Positions 1 through 13,000 of a stretch of 64,000 bases of DNA are shown one piece after another. Source of the DNA: Laburnicola sp. R22_1 (taxonomy: Eukaryota > Ascomycota > Dothideomycetes > Pleosporales > Didymosphaeriaceae); NCBI GenBank assembly GCA_014281115.1, contig JACONQ010000017.1, forward strand, positions 1,984,001 through 2,048,000, given 5' to 3'. Below the pieces are notes generated by a model. It was not told where the DNA came from. It saw nothing but the letters and a program-made list of their open reading frames with translations, and did not search any database. Position numbers and translations under genes: made by a program. Position 1 is the stretch's first letter; every line of letters starts with the position of its first letter.

Positions 1-1602
1 CGTATTCTTTGCTCGACGGAGCGGAATCGGAATGGCGACGCGGCCTACAGAGGAAAGCACGCCCTCCGGGGTTCCGTTTCACAAAATCGACAATAGGGCG
101 CCGGAGGAAAGCTTAAAGGTTGAAGAGATGTCGCGGTGCGGCGCAGATAAGAAAAGAAATCTTGGGAGGGAGTCATGCTCAGCTGCGGGTGGTCTAGCTC
201 TTTTGGGCGAGGGACGATGTCGCAGGGCGTGGAATTGACATGTGGTCTGTGCGGAGAGTGTGGCATCTGTCGGGATTCTATTCGTATATCGTATCCCAGC
301 GGGCTCGGCTGACAAACTCCACAACGCCTCTCCTCGTCTATTCCGACTGCGATTCATTGTCCCTTTCCCGTATGTAGACCATGCCAAAACTAGGCCTGCA
401 GAAACCCGGTCTATCAGCACATCTGCAGAGCAGTAAGAAACCAGGATGCGAACTGCACCCGATAGACAACATACGCATGTCGGCTTCAGAATTTAGACCC
501 GGAGGAATCGGGCACGCGGTTCGGAATGATGGAACCACGACGGATATAAGGATGGATATTGAAATTCCCATGTACTACGTAGATCAAGCTTCCCTAGACG
601 GAGAATGGCATGGGAGGGTAGTTTAGATACGGACTAACTGATTGTTCAAATTCAAAGGCTTGTTGGTGAGTAGTTGGTAGGACGGCTGACTGGTTTTGAC
701 GATTGGGTACGGGAATTGATAGGGAGTGAGGATTCCAGCTCGACAACGCTCCAGTTTTCCATGCTGAATCTGCAAATCCGACATGCCACTGTATGTAGGA
801 GGTAGTACATGAGTAAGGGCCATGTAAAGAAGCATTGGGGCTGAGCCCTGAGAATCGTTGACGCCCGAGGCACTCGCGGTACGCTATAAGAGGGCCGATG
901 GGCGCTGTCCGTCCCACTTCTCCTGTATTGCCTCGACGTCAAGTGAAGGTACTATGCACCTGCCGCTAGTTGGTTTTCCCGAAAGGAGGAGGAGGAGGAT
1001 GCGGATGCGATGCAAAGATGCGCTGTGCTGTGCGCCCATGTGAGTGCTTTCGCTACCTACTTCGCTCCCTCCTCACTAACCCACAGCACCTGAACTCCCG
1101 TCGGACCTACGACCCTCCCGCGACGAGCTGCGAACCATGATATACCATCTCTCGTTCTTCTCCGCACGGCAGCATCCCCAGCGTCCTCTGGCGACAGAGC
1201 AGCCGGACCTGCAGGCCGCCCGATGGGCGCGCGGGCTAGCAAGGCCTGCCAGCGCATCGCCCACGCAATGCAACGGCTGCCAACTGGCCCAGAAGCCGCA
1301 CGGCCAGCGGGTTTCGTGCAGCGCTCTGCGTGCACAGCATCGTGTATCATGTACTCGGTCACCGCCTTCGCGCTGCTTAAGGGCTCCGCGAACCGCCTCG
1401 AGCATTGTGCGACAGCGCCGAAGCACACGAAGCCTCACCCTCTGCTCTCCTCATCTACCTCATCGGCGTGCTACCACGGTAGTACCACCTACCCCTCCCG
1501 TAACCCCACCCCCGCGAGCAAGACACCGCAACGCTCCCGCTAGATTCGCGCATTGGATGTTCGGTAATAATGCCAGCAGCGACTGAGTGACTACGTGCTG
1601 AG
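1..1602. other. No supportable gene in first 1.6 kb
   Basis: Open frames here are short, overlap on both strands and show no family I recognise. A longer frame at about 1137-1586 on the plus strand is rich in Arg, Ser and Pro and has an equally long opposite-strand partner, which is typical of GC-rich non-coding DNA. This is most likely the upstream region of the gene at 1603, possibly with the end of a gene lying outside the window. Confidence 0.5.
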
Positions 1603-2392
1603 ATGGAAACGGCTCCCAACTGTGCCATTTGCAATGCGCCCGCCTATCCAGAATGTCCCTGCGAGTCGGAGCGCCTGCAGATCGCCGTCAAGCAGGCCGA
1701 GCAGCGCGCCATGGACGAGAAGCTGACCGAGATACGGTGCGCCCCCCCTTTCCCCCCCTTCCGCTGGCAGCCTACAATCGTATGTAGCAGACGGGCACCC
1801 CGACTCATTCACCGTGCGCAGCGACTGGGTCATCTCGCACGCCCGCCAGCACATCCTCAACCAGTTCGAGCGCCTCACGTCGACGCGCAAGGCCCAGCAC
1901 TCGGCCTACCTCGCCACCCTCCCCAACTACAGCGTCTACATGCAGTACTCGGGCCACCCGCCCATCCACCCCATGTACGTCGAGAACCTGCAGCGCCAGA
2001 TTGCCGAAGCCCACGCCGAGCTCAAGCGCGGCATCGACGCCGACTGGCGCGCCTCGGTGCTCCGCTATCCAGACGTGCTCGACTACTTCTACGGCCTGGT
2101 GCAGCTGAAGCTGCCGCACGACTCGTCGCCGCGCGTCGTGGAGCCGCCCTTCGCCGCGGCGGGGTATGCGGATAGAGGCTTCGTGGATCATTCGCGATTG
2201 AGCAAAGAGAAGGAGATGAAGAAGAAGAAGCGGAGGGACAGCTCGTTGGCGCCGCCTGAGAGGGGCGTGTATAGGGAAGAGCCGCCGATGATGCACCCGG
2301 CTCTGGGGCGGGTGATGAGGGGGCCGCCGCCTGTGCCTACGCCTCCCATCGGCGGAGGATACCCTATGCCACCGGGCATGTATCCGTACTGA
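1603..2392 (+). CDS. Conserved Pezizomycotina protein, function unknown
   Basis: Two exons, 1603-1736 and 1822-2392, joined by an 85 bp GT..AG intron that keeps frame and gives 234 aa. The start codon is the ATG before a Cys-rich head with spacing CX2CX7CXC (residues 8-20), which could bind a metal. After the intron comes a helical region with the words DWVISHAR and HPMYVENLQRQIAEAHAELKRG, then a Tyr/Leu-rich stretch, a basic KEKEMKKKKRR patch and a Pro/Gly-rich end. The layout resembles hypothetical proteins conserved in filamentous ascomycetes, but I cannot name a function. The basic patch would suit nuclear localisation (inference). The gene ends about 800 bp before topoisomerase II, on the same strand. 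Confidence 0.72.
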
Positions 2393-3189
2393 CGGTCGAT
2401 GATTCCAGGCCTATCACGTTTCCTTCTCGTCCACCCATGTCGCCGAGGTGTTCATGCTGGCCTGGCCCGACTGCTGTCCGGCATTTCCCACACTCTCAAT
2501 ATCCTACCTACCTGTTTCTTCACCACGAAGCGAACGACTTTCACGACCAGCATACATTCGGCGTTCTATCCCCACCCGTTGCTAGCTTTCCTCGCGGCTG
2601 CAAGGTCGTTGCGTTGGCGGTTCTTCTGCTCATGAGCATCACGCATAGCACGGAGTTGTTGGGCTTTGTTTTTATTTTTCGTTTCTGCGCGGGCGTATAG
2701 CTATCGTTGGGTAGAGATTGCACGCGTACTATGCAAATCTCTGACACGAGGTTGGTGTTTGTGAAGCTACATAATAGTAGTGACGGAGCAGGCAGTTCAA
2801 TGCATACGAACACTTCTATGATCGATTACATCATCTTACAGCCTCACTTTCACCGCCCACCACTCGCCGCTCACCTCTACGTGAGGAGTGAAAGTGTCTC
2901 TGCCCAGGGTCCACACTGCAGGCGGGCTAGAGCTAGCACGTGAATAGGTCGGCGCTACCCCCGTCCGGGCTTAGCGTGTTATTTCGCGTTGCGTTGCTAG
3001 CCAAAACAAAACACACTACGACAGTACGACGCATCAACAAAAACACGGCGCCAGTGTCGACCTCCCCACCAACTCTCCCCTTCCCCTTCGTACGCCCGCC
3101 GCACCTCCGCCTGGCTTGGGCTCGTCCGTTCTTTTCGTTGTTTTCTGTCCTGCGGGACCTTGTACCTGACGCTGCCCCTACCTACCGCC
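2393..3189. other. Intergenic region upstream of topoisomerase II
   Basis: No coding frame is supported. The last 150 bp before the topoisomerase start are rich in C and T on the plus strand (about 3060-3180), the usual look of fungal core promoters and leaders for housekeeping genes. No TATA box stands out. Confidence 0.5.
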
Positions 3190-6100
3190 ATGGACGACTC
3201 GCAGGAATCCGACTTTGGCGAGGGCGCCATCGCACTGCGCGTCGGACGTACCAAACAAACCGCACGCAAAGCAGGAGGTTCAGCGGCGCCTAAGAAGACG
3301 GCCGCCGCTGGCAAAGGACGAGGGCGGCCGCCAAAAGACGCCTCGGCACCCCCGAAACCCAAAGCAAGCGCAAAACCGAAGGCGGCGCCCAAGAAGAAGC
3401 GCAAAGCCGATTCCGATGACGAGAACTCCGACTCAGATATGCAGGATCCTTTCGATGATGATGACGACGATGAGCCGGTGCTCGCCGACACGCCGCCGAA
3501 GCAGAAGAAGGCTCCTGCGACCAAAAAGTCGAGCGGCAAACCCCTGGCGAGCATCGCAAATGAGAGCTTTGATATGATGGACGGCATAGAGGACACAGCG
3601 CCTAGTGGCAATGCGGCTGCTGGCGGCGCAAGCAGCAAGTACCAGATGGTATGTTTTGGACAAGGGCTGCGCAAACACGAGGCTAACAATCGGACAGCTT
3701 ACCCATTTGGAACACATCATGAAGCGCCCCGATACCTACATTGGCTCCGTCGAGCGGACCTCGGACAAGATGTGGGTGTACAACTCTTCCACCGAAGCTA
3801 TGGAATACCGCGAGGTTTCGTACGTCCCCGGTCTCTACAAGATCTTCGACGAGATCCTTGTCAACGCGGCCGACAACAAGCAGAACGATAAGAATATGAG
3901 CGAGATCAGGGTGACTCTGGACCGCGAGACGGGTGAAATCTCCATCCGGAACGACGGCAAGGGGATCCCGATCGAGATCCACAAGCAGCACGGCATCTAC
4001 GTGCCCGAGATGATCTTTGGCAATCTCCTGACTTCGTCCAACTACGACGACAACCAGGCCAAAGTCACAGGTGGTCGCAACGGTTACGGCGCCAAGCTTT
4101 GTAACGTCTTCAGTACAGAGTTCACGCTGGAGACAGTCGATTCGAGGCAAAAGAAGAAGTACAAGCAGACGTGGACAGACAACATGAGCAAGATGGGCAA
4201 AGCCAAGATCACCGACATCAAGACGGACGACTACACCAAGGTCACGTACAAGGCCGATTTTAAGAAGTTCGGCATGGCGGGCATCGATGACGACTTTGAA
4301 GCTCTCGTCAAGCGTCGGACGTACGATATGGCTGGCACGTTGCGAAACGTCAAGGTGTACCTCAACAACGAGCGCGTCAAAGTCAACAGCTTTGCCAAGT
4401 ACATGGAGATGTACACCAAGGCTATTCGTCTTGAGCAGGGCAAGTCCGAGGACGATAAAGATGTCATCATCACGGACCGCCACGACCGATGGGACATTGG
4501 TTTTGCAGTCTCAGATGGGTCGTTCAACCAGGTTTCGTTCGTGAACTCCATTGCCACAACTTCGGGTGGTACCCACGTGAACTTCATCGCCGACCAGATC
4601 GTGGAGAAACTGCTAGCCATTGTCAACAAGAAGAACAAGGGCGGCGTCAAACTCAAGCCGGCTCAGATCAAGAACCACATCTTTCTCTTCGTCAACTGCT
4701 CGATTGTCAATCCTGCATTCACGTCGCAGACCAAGGAGCAGCTGACTACTAAAGCGAGCCAGTTCGGCAGCAAGCCCACCTTGAGCGACAAGTTCATGAA
4801 GCAGATCGAGAAGACCGAAGTCATCCAGAACATCATGCATTTCGCAGCACAGAAGGCCGACCAGCTCCTGAAGAAGACGGATGGCAACAAACGCAGTCGC
4901 ATGAACAATGCCAAGCTCACGGATGCCAACAAGGCAGGCACCAAGGACGGCCACATGTGCACCCTCATCCTGACCGAGGGTGATTCGGCCTCTCTGCTTG
5001 CTCTGGCCGGTCGTGCCGTGGTCAATCCTGATTTCTTCGGTGTCTTTCCCCTTCGCGGCAAGCTGCTCAATGTTCGCGATGCCTCCATCGATCAGATCTC
5101 GAAGAACCAGGAGATCCAGAACATCAAGAAGTTCGTGGGGCTTCAACACAAGAAGGAGTATACCGACACCAAAGGGCTTCGGTACGGCCACATCATGATC
5201 ATGACCGATCAGGATCACGACGGCAGTCATATTAAGGGGTTGTTGATCAATTTCTTGCAATGCCAGTTCCCCAGTCTTCTTAGGATTCCCAACTTCCTCA
5301 TGGAGTTCATTACTCCCATTGTGAAGGTATGGAAGGGCGACCCAAAGCATCCAAAAGGCCTGAAGAGCTTTTTCTCGATGCCCGAGTATGAGGAATGGAA
5401 AGAGCAGCACAAGGACGAGAAGGGATGGGATCACAAGTACTACAAGGGATTGGGTACCAGCGGCCCCGCCGATGCCCAAATCTACTTCAGAGATCTCGAC
5501 ACTCATATGAAAGCTTTTCACACCATGCGAGCCCAGGAAGAGCCGTTGATCGAGCTCGCATTCTCAAAGAAGAAGGCAGATGCCCGTAAAGAATGGCTGC
5601 GAGACTTTGTACCTGGCAACCATCTCGATCTTACTACGAAAGAGATCACCTACGATGATTTCGTCAACAAAGAGCTCATCCTCTTCAGCATGGCAGACAA
5701 TCTCCGTTCTATTCCCTCGATAGTTGACGGGTTCAAGCCCGGTCAACGAAAGGTCCTGTACACCTGCTTCAGGCGAAACCTCAAAAAGGACGTCAAGGTT
5801 GTTGACCTCGCTGGTTCCGTCTCCGGTACTACAGATTATGCCTATGGTGAGGCCTCTATGCAGGGTACCATTGTCGGTCTTGCTCAGAACTTCGTGGGCT
5901 CCAATAACATCAATTGCTTGGAGCCTAGTGGTAACTTCGGATCCCGGCTTCAAGGTGGACAAGATGCCGCCAGCGCCAGGTACATCTATACTCGTCTTTC
6001 ACCTTTCGCTCGACGGATTTTCCACCCGCACGACGATGCCCTCCTTCAATACGGTGAATCAGATGGCAACAAGATCGAGCCCGAATTCTTCGTGCCTATC

Positions 6101-8531
6101 CTGCCTATGGCGCTCGTCAATGGTGCAGACGGTATCGGTACTGGTTGGAGTTCAAACATTCCCAACTACAACCCTCTTGATATCGTGGAGAATCTGAAAC
6201 TCCGCATGAAAGACGGCGGCTCGAAAGAGGATATGAAGCCGATGATGCCCTGGTTCCGTGGCTTCAAGGGTCAGACGGAAGATATCGGCAACGATCGTTA
6301 CAAGTTCACCGGTATCATCCGCGAGACCGGCGATAACGAGGTTGAAGTCACAGAGCTGCCCGTACGCTACTGGTCGCAGGACTTCAAAGAGAAACTCGAG
6401 GACATCATCAAAGCTGAGAAGGTGCCGTCCTTCATCAAGGACTACGTCGATTACAACACTCCGGACAAGGTGCATTTCATCATCAAGATGGAGGACAAGC
6501 ACATGGAGGCCGCTCGATCCAAGGGCTTCGAAGAGACCTTCAAGATCTCGAAGACCATGGCTACGTCCAACTTGGTAGCCTTCGATGCCCAGGGTCGCAT
6601 TCACAAATATGCTACCGTTCTCGACATCATGGAAGAGTTCTACCATATTCGTCTCAAGTTCTACGAGAAGCGCAAGGTAAGACATGTCCGCAGAATAGTC
6701 GCATTGAATCTAACACTGTATAGGCATATCTGCTTCAAGAGCAGGAGAGGGAGCTCACACGAATGACTAACCAAGCCCGTTTCATTCAGATGATCATCGA
6801 CGGGAAGCTTGTTGTTTCCAAGAAGAAGAAGGCTGTCCTTGTCGAAGAGCTGAAGAAGCTTGGGTTTACGCCTTTCCCAAAGGCCGCGGACGCGAAGAAG
6901 GCTGGTGAACAAGAGGAGGCACAGGAGGAGGATGACGAAGATGAGCGCGTTGTCGGCGCAAACGACTACGACTATCTTCTCGGTGTAAGTGGAATTGCCC
7001 CATAAATTGAGATACCAAGTCTAACGCACTACAGATGGCCATTTGGTCTTTGACACAGGAGCGTGTAGAGAGGCTCCAGAAGCTCATTGGCGACAAGGAG
7101 GCGGAGATTGATGCTCTTAAGATGCTCACGCCCAAGGACCTCTGGATACGAGACCTGGACGAGTTTGTTGCTGAATGGCACAATGAGCTCGAAGATGAAG
7201 ACAAGCGTGCCAAGAAGATTGCGCACATGAGCCGTCGTGCGTCTCAGAAACTTGGTATCGGTGCTTCCAAGGGCGGCAAGCGTAAGAAGAAGAGAGCGGG
7301 CTCTGACGACTCCGACTCTGATGTCTCCGACTATGGCCCTGCTAAGAAGAAGGCCAAGCCGAAGACCGGAGGTCTGCTCAGCTACTTGAAGAAGGAGCCT
7401 GACGAGCCTAAGAAGCCCAGCGCGACAGCAGCTCTGAAGAGCACGACTGCTCCCGCGACAAAGCAGGCTGGCATGCTCTCCTATCTGAAGAAGGAGACAC
7501 CAGTAGAACTAGACGATACGATGGATGTTGATGAGCCAGCGCCGGCTCCGGCTCCCGCGGCTGCATCGAAGCGCGCTCGGCCGGCTGCAACGAAAAAGAA
7601 AGCTACGCCTGTGACTATCGACTCGGATTCTGATTCTGACGTCTTCGCTGCCGTTGCCAAAGAGGCTGAGAAGAAGAAACCGGCCGAGACGATCACCACC
7701 TCTAGGACTGCCCGAGGCGCAGCCAAGAAGGCTACCAACTACGTGGTCGACCAAGACAGTGACGACGACATGGACGGCGATGACTTCGATGTAAGCGCCA
7801 TGGTCAAGACCATCGGTTCCAGCACCAACGACCGGCCTCTCTTCTCCACCACTTCCACTCGTCCTAGTAGCGCGCGTCCCGGCAGCGCCACGGGAGGAGC
7901 CTCGAAAGCCAACGGTCGTAAAGCCGGTCCGACGGAGCTCGACGATGAAGCCGACGAGACGAACTACGACCTCCTCATGTCGCCGGCCAAGCCCCCACCG
8001 CGCAAGGCTACTGACACGCTCATGGGCTCGGACTCGGATGAAGACGACGACTTGCTCTTCAGCACGAAGAAAGCGGCTGCACCTAAGCCGGTCAAGGTTG
8101 CGTCCAAGGCTAAGACGGCGGGTGCGGCGTCAAAACTTAAAGCACCTACTGTCGCGGCTGTTAAGAGCACGCAGCTTAGTCCTGCTGCGAAGGCGTATGC
8201 GGCCCGCTTGGGGAAGAGTAAAGATGGCGGTGCTGCGTCTAAGTCTGCGCCGAAATCGAAGGCTAAGAAGCCCGTCGTTACTATTGACTCGGATGAGGAT
8301 GAGGATGTGGATGTGGATGAGACTATGGGGGATGACGCGGATAAGCTTGCTGATGAGATTATCTCCGATGATGAGGATGAGGAGCCGGTTGCTAGGGCTA
8401 AACCTGCTGCGGCGGCGGCGAGGCCGGGGCGCAGGGCGGCGGCGGCGAAACCGGCGAAGTATGTGGTTAGTGATAATGAGGAGAGTGAGGAGGAGGGGAG
8501 TGAGGTGAGCTTTGGGGAGGATAGTGAGTAG
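3190..8531 (+). CDS. TOP2: DNA topoisomerase II
   Basis: Type IIA topoisomerase, which passes one duplex through a transient double-strand break using ATP; a nuclear enzyme for chromosome segregation and decatenation. Four exons, 3190-3648, 3698-6676, 6724-6984 and 7035-8531, with introns of 47-50 bp, give 1731 aa. Visible parts in order: a charged, Lys/Ala-rich N-terminal extension (1-150); the GHKL ATPase starting at YQMLTHLEHIMKRPDTYIGS, with the N-box region and GRNGYGAKL loop; TOPRIM with LTEGDSAS (Glu near 580) and DQDHDGSH (near 657); and the winged-helix region with active-site Tyr917 in ARYIYTRL. The C-terminal domain from about residue 1240 is long, with alternating acidic and Lys/Ala tracts. 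The ATG at 3190 is chosen because the upstream in-frame sequence lacks an ATG and the context (gccATGG) is good. The protein is longer than the yeast enzyme (about 1430 aa), owing to both low-complexity ends. It looks intact. Confidence 0.97.
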
Positions 8532-8776
8532 GTGTGGGGGTGTGGGGTTGGATTGGGTTGGATTGGCGTTTTTGGGGGTTTGGGGGTTGGTTAGGGGGGT
8601 TGAGGATGGGTTGGCATGGGATACGAGATACCCCGGCTGGAATGCTGGTGCATGTGTGGTGCTGGGGGCGTTATATTTTTCTTTGGGGTAATGGATGGGA
8701 TGGGCGCGGCGCGGCGTTGGCGTTTAGGTATATGGATAATGCATATATGGTTTACCTTGAGCTCCTTTTTTTTCTA

Positions 8777-8813
8777 GGTTGGGTTGGGTTGGGTTGAGTT
8801 GAGTTGAGTTGAA
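8777..8813. repeat. Short GGGTT/GAGTT tandem array
   Basis: The pentamer GGGTT is repeated about three times, then drifts into three to four GAGTT units. It lies in the 3' flank of topoisomerase II, in a G/T-rich context beginning just after the stop codon. It is too short and too far from any end to be a telomere; simple-sequence slippage is sufficient explanation. Confidence 0.7.
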
Positions 8814-9994
8814 TGTCGTTCGCACGTAGGTGAGAGTGGTATAGGTGGGCGATTGTGATAGCATAGGGCAAGATAAGGATATGAGATGGAGGGTTGTGTA
8901 GTGTGGCGGTTGAATTTTTTTTTTTTACTTTATCGTAATTATTATATTTTCTTTATATTATTTATATTTACATTGTTTCTATATATGCACATACACACTT
9001 ACGCTTCTCCTACGGCAGGAACAGTAAAATGCGAACGCGCGTTCGTATCACTCGACGTGGTATCGGTGTCACCTGTACTGTACGACTGTAGTGGTAGCAA
9101 CGGTGCGATACTCCCTCGCACAGGAGCGGCTGCCAGAGCTGTCAGAGCTGTCAGACCTCTTTTTGGTGCCTTGGTCGTGGCTTTTGCCAGCACGGCGGGA
9201 GAATGCGGTGCGTGTTGCTGCACTACCTATAATTGGTGTGGGGAAGGAGAGTTAATAAGGTATGCGTAGGAGCCGAAGCCGCAAGGTGGAGAGGGCGATA
9301 GATGCGCCGCACTGCACTGCACTGCACAGCTCAGCCTCTGTTAACAGCCTCATCAGCCCTTCCTGTTCAAACAGAGCGTCCACGCAGAAGTCGTGCGCAG
9401 CCCTCGCACAAGCAGCGCACCCATCTCATCACCCACTATCCACCTAGCACCCTCAACCACGCTTCTCGAACACTACACAACCAGGAACAAGGCAAGCCCC
9501 CTCCCCAATCCCTCCCCTCCTCTCTAATTCGCCCACCCCACCGCCCAAACATCTCGTACCTACAGATCCAACCCTCCGTCCAACTTACCCAAAAGCGCCA
9601 CAAAGCTTGACCCCTACTCCCCCCCTCCCATCCATCCATCCCTCCGTCCCACCACCACCAACGTCCTCGACAACTCCCCTCTCACAACCAACAAACCCGT
9701 CACACGCGTGCACCAGCCCGTCCCACAAGTCGGCGACATCGATCACGCCCACGGAAACCTTGCCCAAGGGAGGAACTATAGACGAGCGAGATGCCATCGC
9801 CCGTTGGGCTTGTGTGCGTGGCTAAGGGGAGTGACGGCGCGGGTGCGACGGTGTTTGTGCAAGGGCGTGTGAGGGGGGTGTGAGGGTAGAGGTTGTGCGG
9901 GGGTGTTGGCGGCGAGACGGGTGGGACCGGGGGCGGGGGTACGAGGGAGGATTGGGAGATTTTGACAGGGTGGGCGTACGGGGTGGGTGCGCTG

Positions 9995-10032
9995 TGTTTG
10001 GGTGTGTCTGTGTGTGTGTCTGTGTGTGTGGT
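9995..10032. repeat. TG dinucleotide microsatellite
   Basis: Interrupted TG/TCTG repeat on the plus strand inside a G/T-rich block. It yields long but meaningless His/Thr-rich frames on the minus strand. Confidence 0.75.
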
Positions 10033-13000
10033 GGTGGGCGTGCGATGGGTCTAGTATGGTGGGTTTGGTGTTGTGGGCGTCTTCGAGGGTGTGGAGGTTG
10101 GGGTGTGTGTTGTGAGGGGATAGAGATGAGATGAGTGGTGGGTGGGTATTGCGTTGATGCTGGTGTGTGTGTAGGCAAATCAAATGGGGAGAGTTGATGA
10201 GGAGGTGGAATGCCCTCGGCGGGTAGCGTGCTCATATCCATAGGTGAGGCATACAGTGTGGCAGTTCGCTTCATCACGGCAAGAGTTGGTGGCTGGTACT
10301 CTGTGTAGTACTGCCATCAGTATGCTCCACGATTACGCGTTCGGCACGCTGGGGCGAACACTCAATATCCGGTTGCTGGATACGATAGCAGCCCAGGTAC
10401 CTAACAGCATGCAGTTAGCACCAGCAACCTCTAGCATCACCTCAATCTTCTAGAGTTTCGAGAAACCTTCTGACGCCCTCCGTCGCCCTCGCGAACCAGT
10501 CGCCAGACTCGCCCTCCTCCTCGGTGCAATGGCGCCAGAACATGACGCGTTCCACCAGTCCTCTCGTGCTCTCTTAGCCAAACCTCCTCGAAGGCTATCG
10601 TCAAGTCAATCGTGGTTGCTTGCGTGTCGGCGTCCCTGGTCGCGCGCACAGCAGGCGACACGGCAGCGGAACGAAGCCATAGGCGATTTTCTTGCCGTTG
10701 CGGACACGCTGGGACACCACGGTACGGCGTCGTACTCCAGATCTTGACAGCCGTGTCGCACTAATGAGGTTAGACGAGGGTATGATATAGCCGGCTGGCT
10801 GTGGACGGTGACGCTCCTATATCGCTCAGTAGTGCAGACCTACCTCCAAGCTGGCTCGATCGTCTGAAACATGACGAACGAGAACGTGGGCTTTGTCGAT
10901 AGTGCGCGGCGCTGAGCTCCGCCGTCAGGTCAACAAAAGGAACGGTAAACATTTGGCAAGAGGGTGTTCGATCCGCTGTGCATAATGCGCTCGCTCTTCG
11001 TAGGTCTTCCACACGATAGTCGCCTCCTAGTGGACAGGCACGAGGGGCGGTGTGTTTGTGTTCCCCCTTTCAAAGGCTAAAACGACGGGACCCCGTCTGT
11101 CAGTCTAGCCGGCCGGAATTTGTGTAGCATTGCGGAAGCGGGAGCATACCGACGAGCTCACGAAAGCGAGGCATGATCGATCGGTCGATGGCATTGCTCT
11201 CTCGCACACCGCAATTCTTCCGTGCTCGCGTACTGTGGGGCTGTCGGGCAGACTTGTTGCCTTTTGTGGGTTCTGTGGGTTAAACATTCGTTGGGATGAT
11301 ATTTCTTTTTGCAAACGCCTTGTCCATGACGCAGCCGAAGGCCTTCGTGCTTCGATAGTTGCGGCTGTATGCCTGGGGCGGGTGACTTCTGGCCTCAGAC
11401 ATGCAGTGTTGACCTTGCTGCTGGGTAGCGGTCGAAGTAAGTTCGAGCTGGACTTTCTCTCACCGGACGGAGACGGGAAGCGTGCGTCGTCGAATAGCTC
11501 ACCGACGGGCGAGTGCGTCGATGGAGCCCGAACGTGAATAGCCATGGCAACCCACATGACACTGCCCACGACGCCAGGATTTACCATCAAGTCGTATCCT
11601 TGAGACTCAGCTGCTCTAAAGCGGCATACGATACTCAAGTTCAGTATCGATTCGTTCTTCTAGGCAATGGAAGCGGTGCTCGGAGCACTGCTCAATCAAC
11701 GCACTGTCGCCGGGGCAGCAATTGCATCTGTCTTGGACCCACCATGCAGCTTGCACACTCCATGAGGCGGTCAAGAGTGAGACACAAGACGCCGCTTTTG
11801 CGGCCTGAAACCATTTTCTTTGTTCGCAGAGCAGGCATCTGGCCAAGGACGGCCCCCGGATCCAATGCTCGCCGTCAACATAGTAGTGAAGTGGCTTGCA
11901 TAGGAGCGCCATAGCACGCTCTCGATGAATGAGGTACCAGGTCACAGAGCAAGAATTATTTCCAAGCGCGCTGTTGACATGGCAGCAACGAGGCGCTTCA
12001 TGCTTCCCAAAAGAGCAAGCACATAGCCGGGATGGGCTGCTTCGAGTATCCGTCTCAACATGCTTGAGTCCCCGGATAGCATCTCACCGCTAGAATGTCC
12101 AGCCAATTGATTTAGCGGCTGGGCTCGCAATTGCGCAGGCAGCCGAAATGTCCAGACTGCAAGGCAGTATGCGACCACGTTTGCCAGTGCGGGTCGGCCA
12201 AGATAGGTACGTGCGCTTGTACTCTCGGGACGCTGCATGTAGACAGCGATACCCATTCGCTCTTCACCGGTGGTGCGGATAAGGAACATGAGCGTGCCGG
12301 CTTGCACGGTCGGTGCCAGGAGCGAGGCCGCGATGTTGCGCCTCATGCCGACCGTGCAGTGCATGGCGAGTCTTGGGCGCTGGGTACGCTCATCGCCGTG
12401 GGTCTTGAAAGTGCTCGTGCTGTGGCTTGCTTCTCTAAAAAAGGGTCAATACGAGTAATGGAGCATGTCTCGATCATATGATCGATCGAAGGGCTGAAGT
12501 GTAGGGCTGCGCCGTAGTTAGTTGACAAGCTTGGTCTACACACTGCATCATTGCGGCGCATCTGCACAATTCGCCCACCATAATTGTTTTGCGAAGGCCG
12601 CCAAAAGACCTCACAATAAAGAAAGTCTGTAGAAGCCCTGGTCAAAATGCAGGGTTCATGGCGGGAAGAGCGTTTGACGCAGTGAAACAAGGTCCTCGAT
12701 CCCCCCCACTTCTGCACGCTCGTCGATACTGTATCTGGCAACATTCGTTTGATCCAATCAATCGATTTGACTTCTCGCATTCCATCAAGCCACATAGAGT
12801 CTGCTCTGAAACCTGGCGACATGTTCGCTTCTTCATACCGAAGGCTATTCGCAGAAGCTTGGACGACCTGCTACCACGCTCTCGGGAGGGTAGAAGCTAG
12901 CGGCCGACGGGATAATACAAGAGACGCACCCATCAGTAGAACCTGGGGCCGACTTAGCACTCTACTGTTGGCATTTCCTGCTCCACACTACCAACTTGGT

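Noticed and set aside
1137..1586. 149-codon plus-strand frame
   Set aside because: Equal-length frames exist on the opposite strand, composition is Arg/Ser/Pro, and there is no family resemblance; typical of GC-rich non-coding DNA.
8777..8813. GGGTT array as an internal telomere
   Set aside because: The unit is not TTAGGG, it is short and degenerate, and it lies in a 3' flank between ordinary genes.
9822..10277. 151-codon minus-strand frame starting MMKRTATLYASPMD
   Set aside because: Apart from the first 35 residues it is His/Pro/Thr low complexity caused by the TG-rich repeat; no domain and no clear splice partners.
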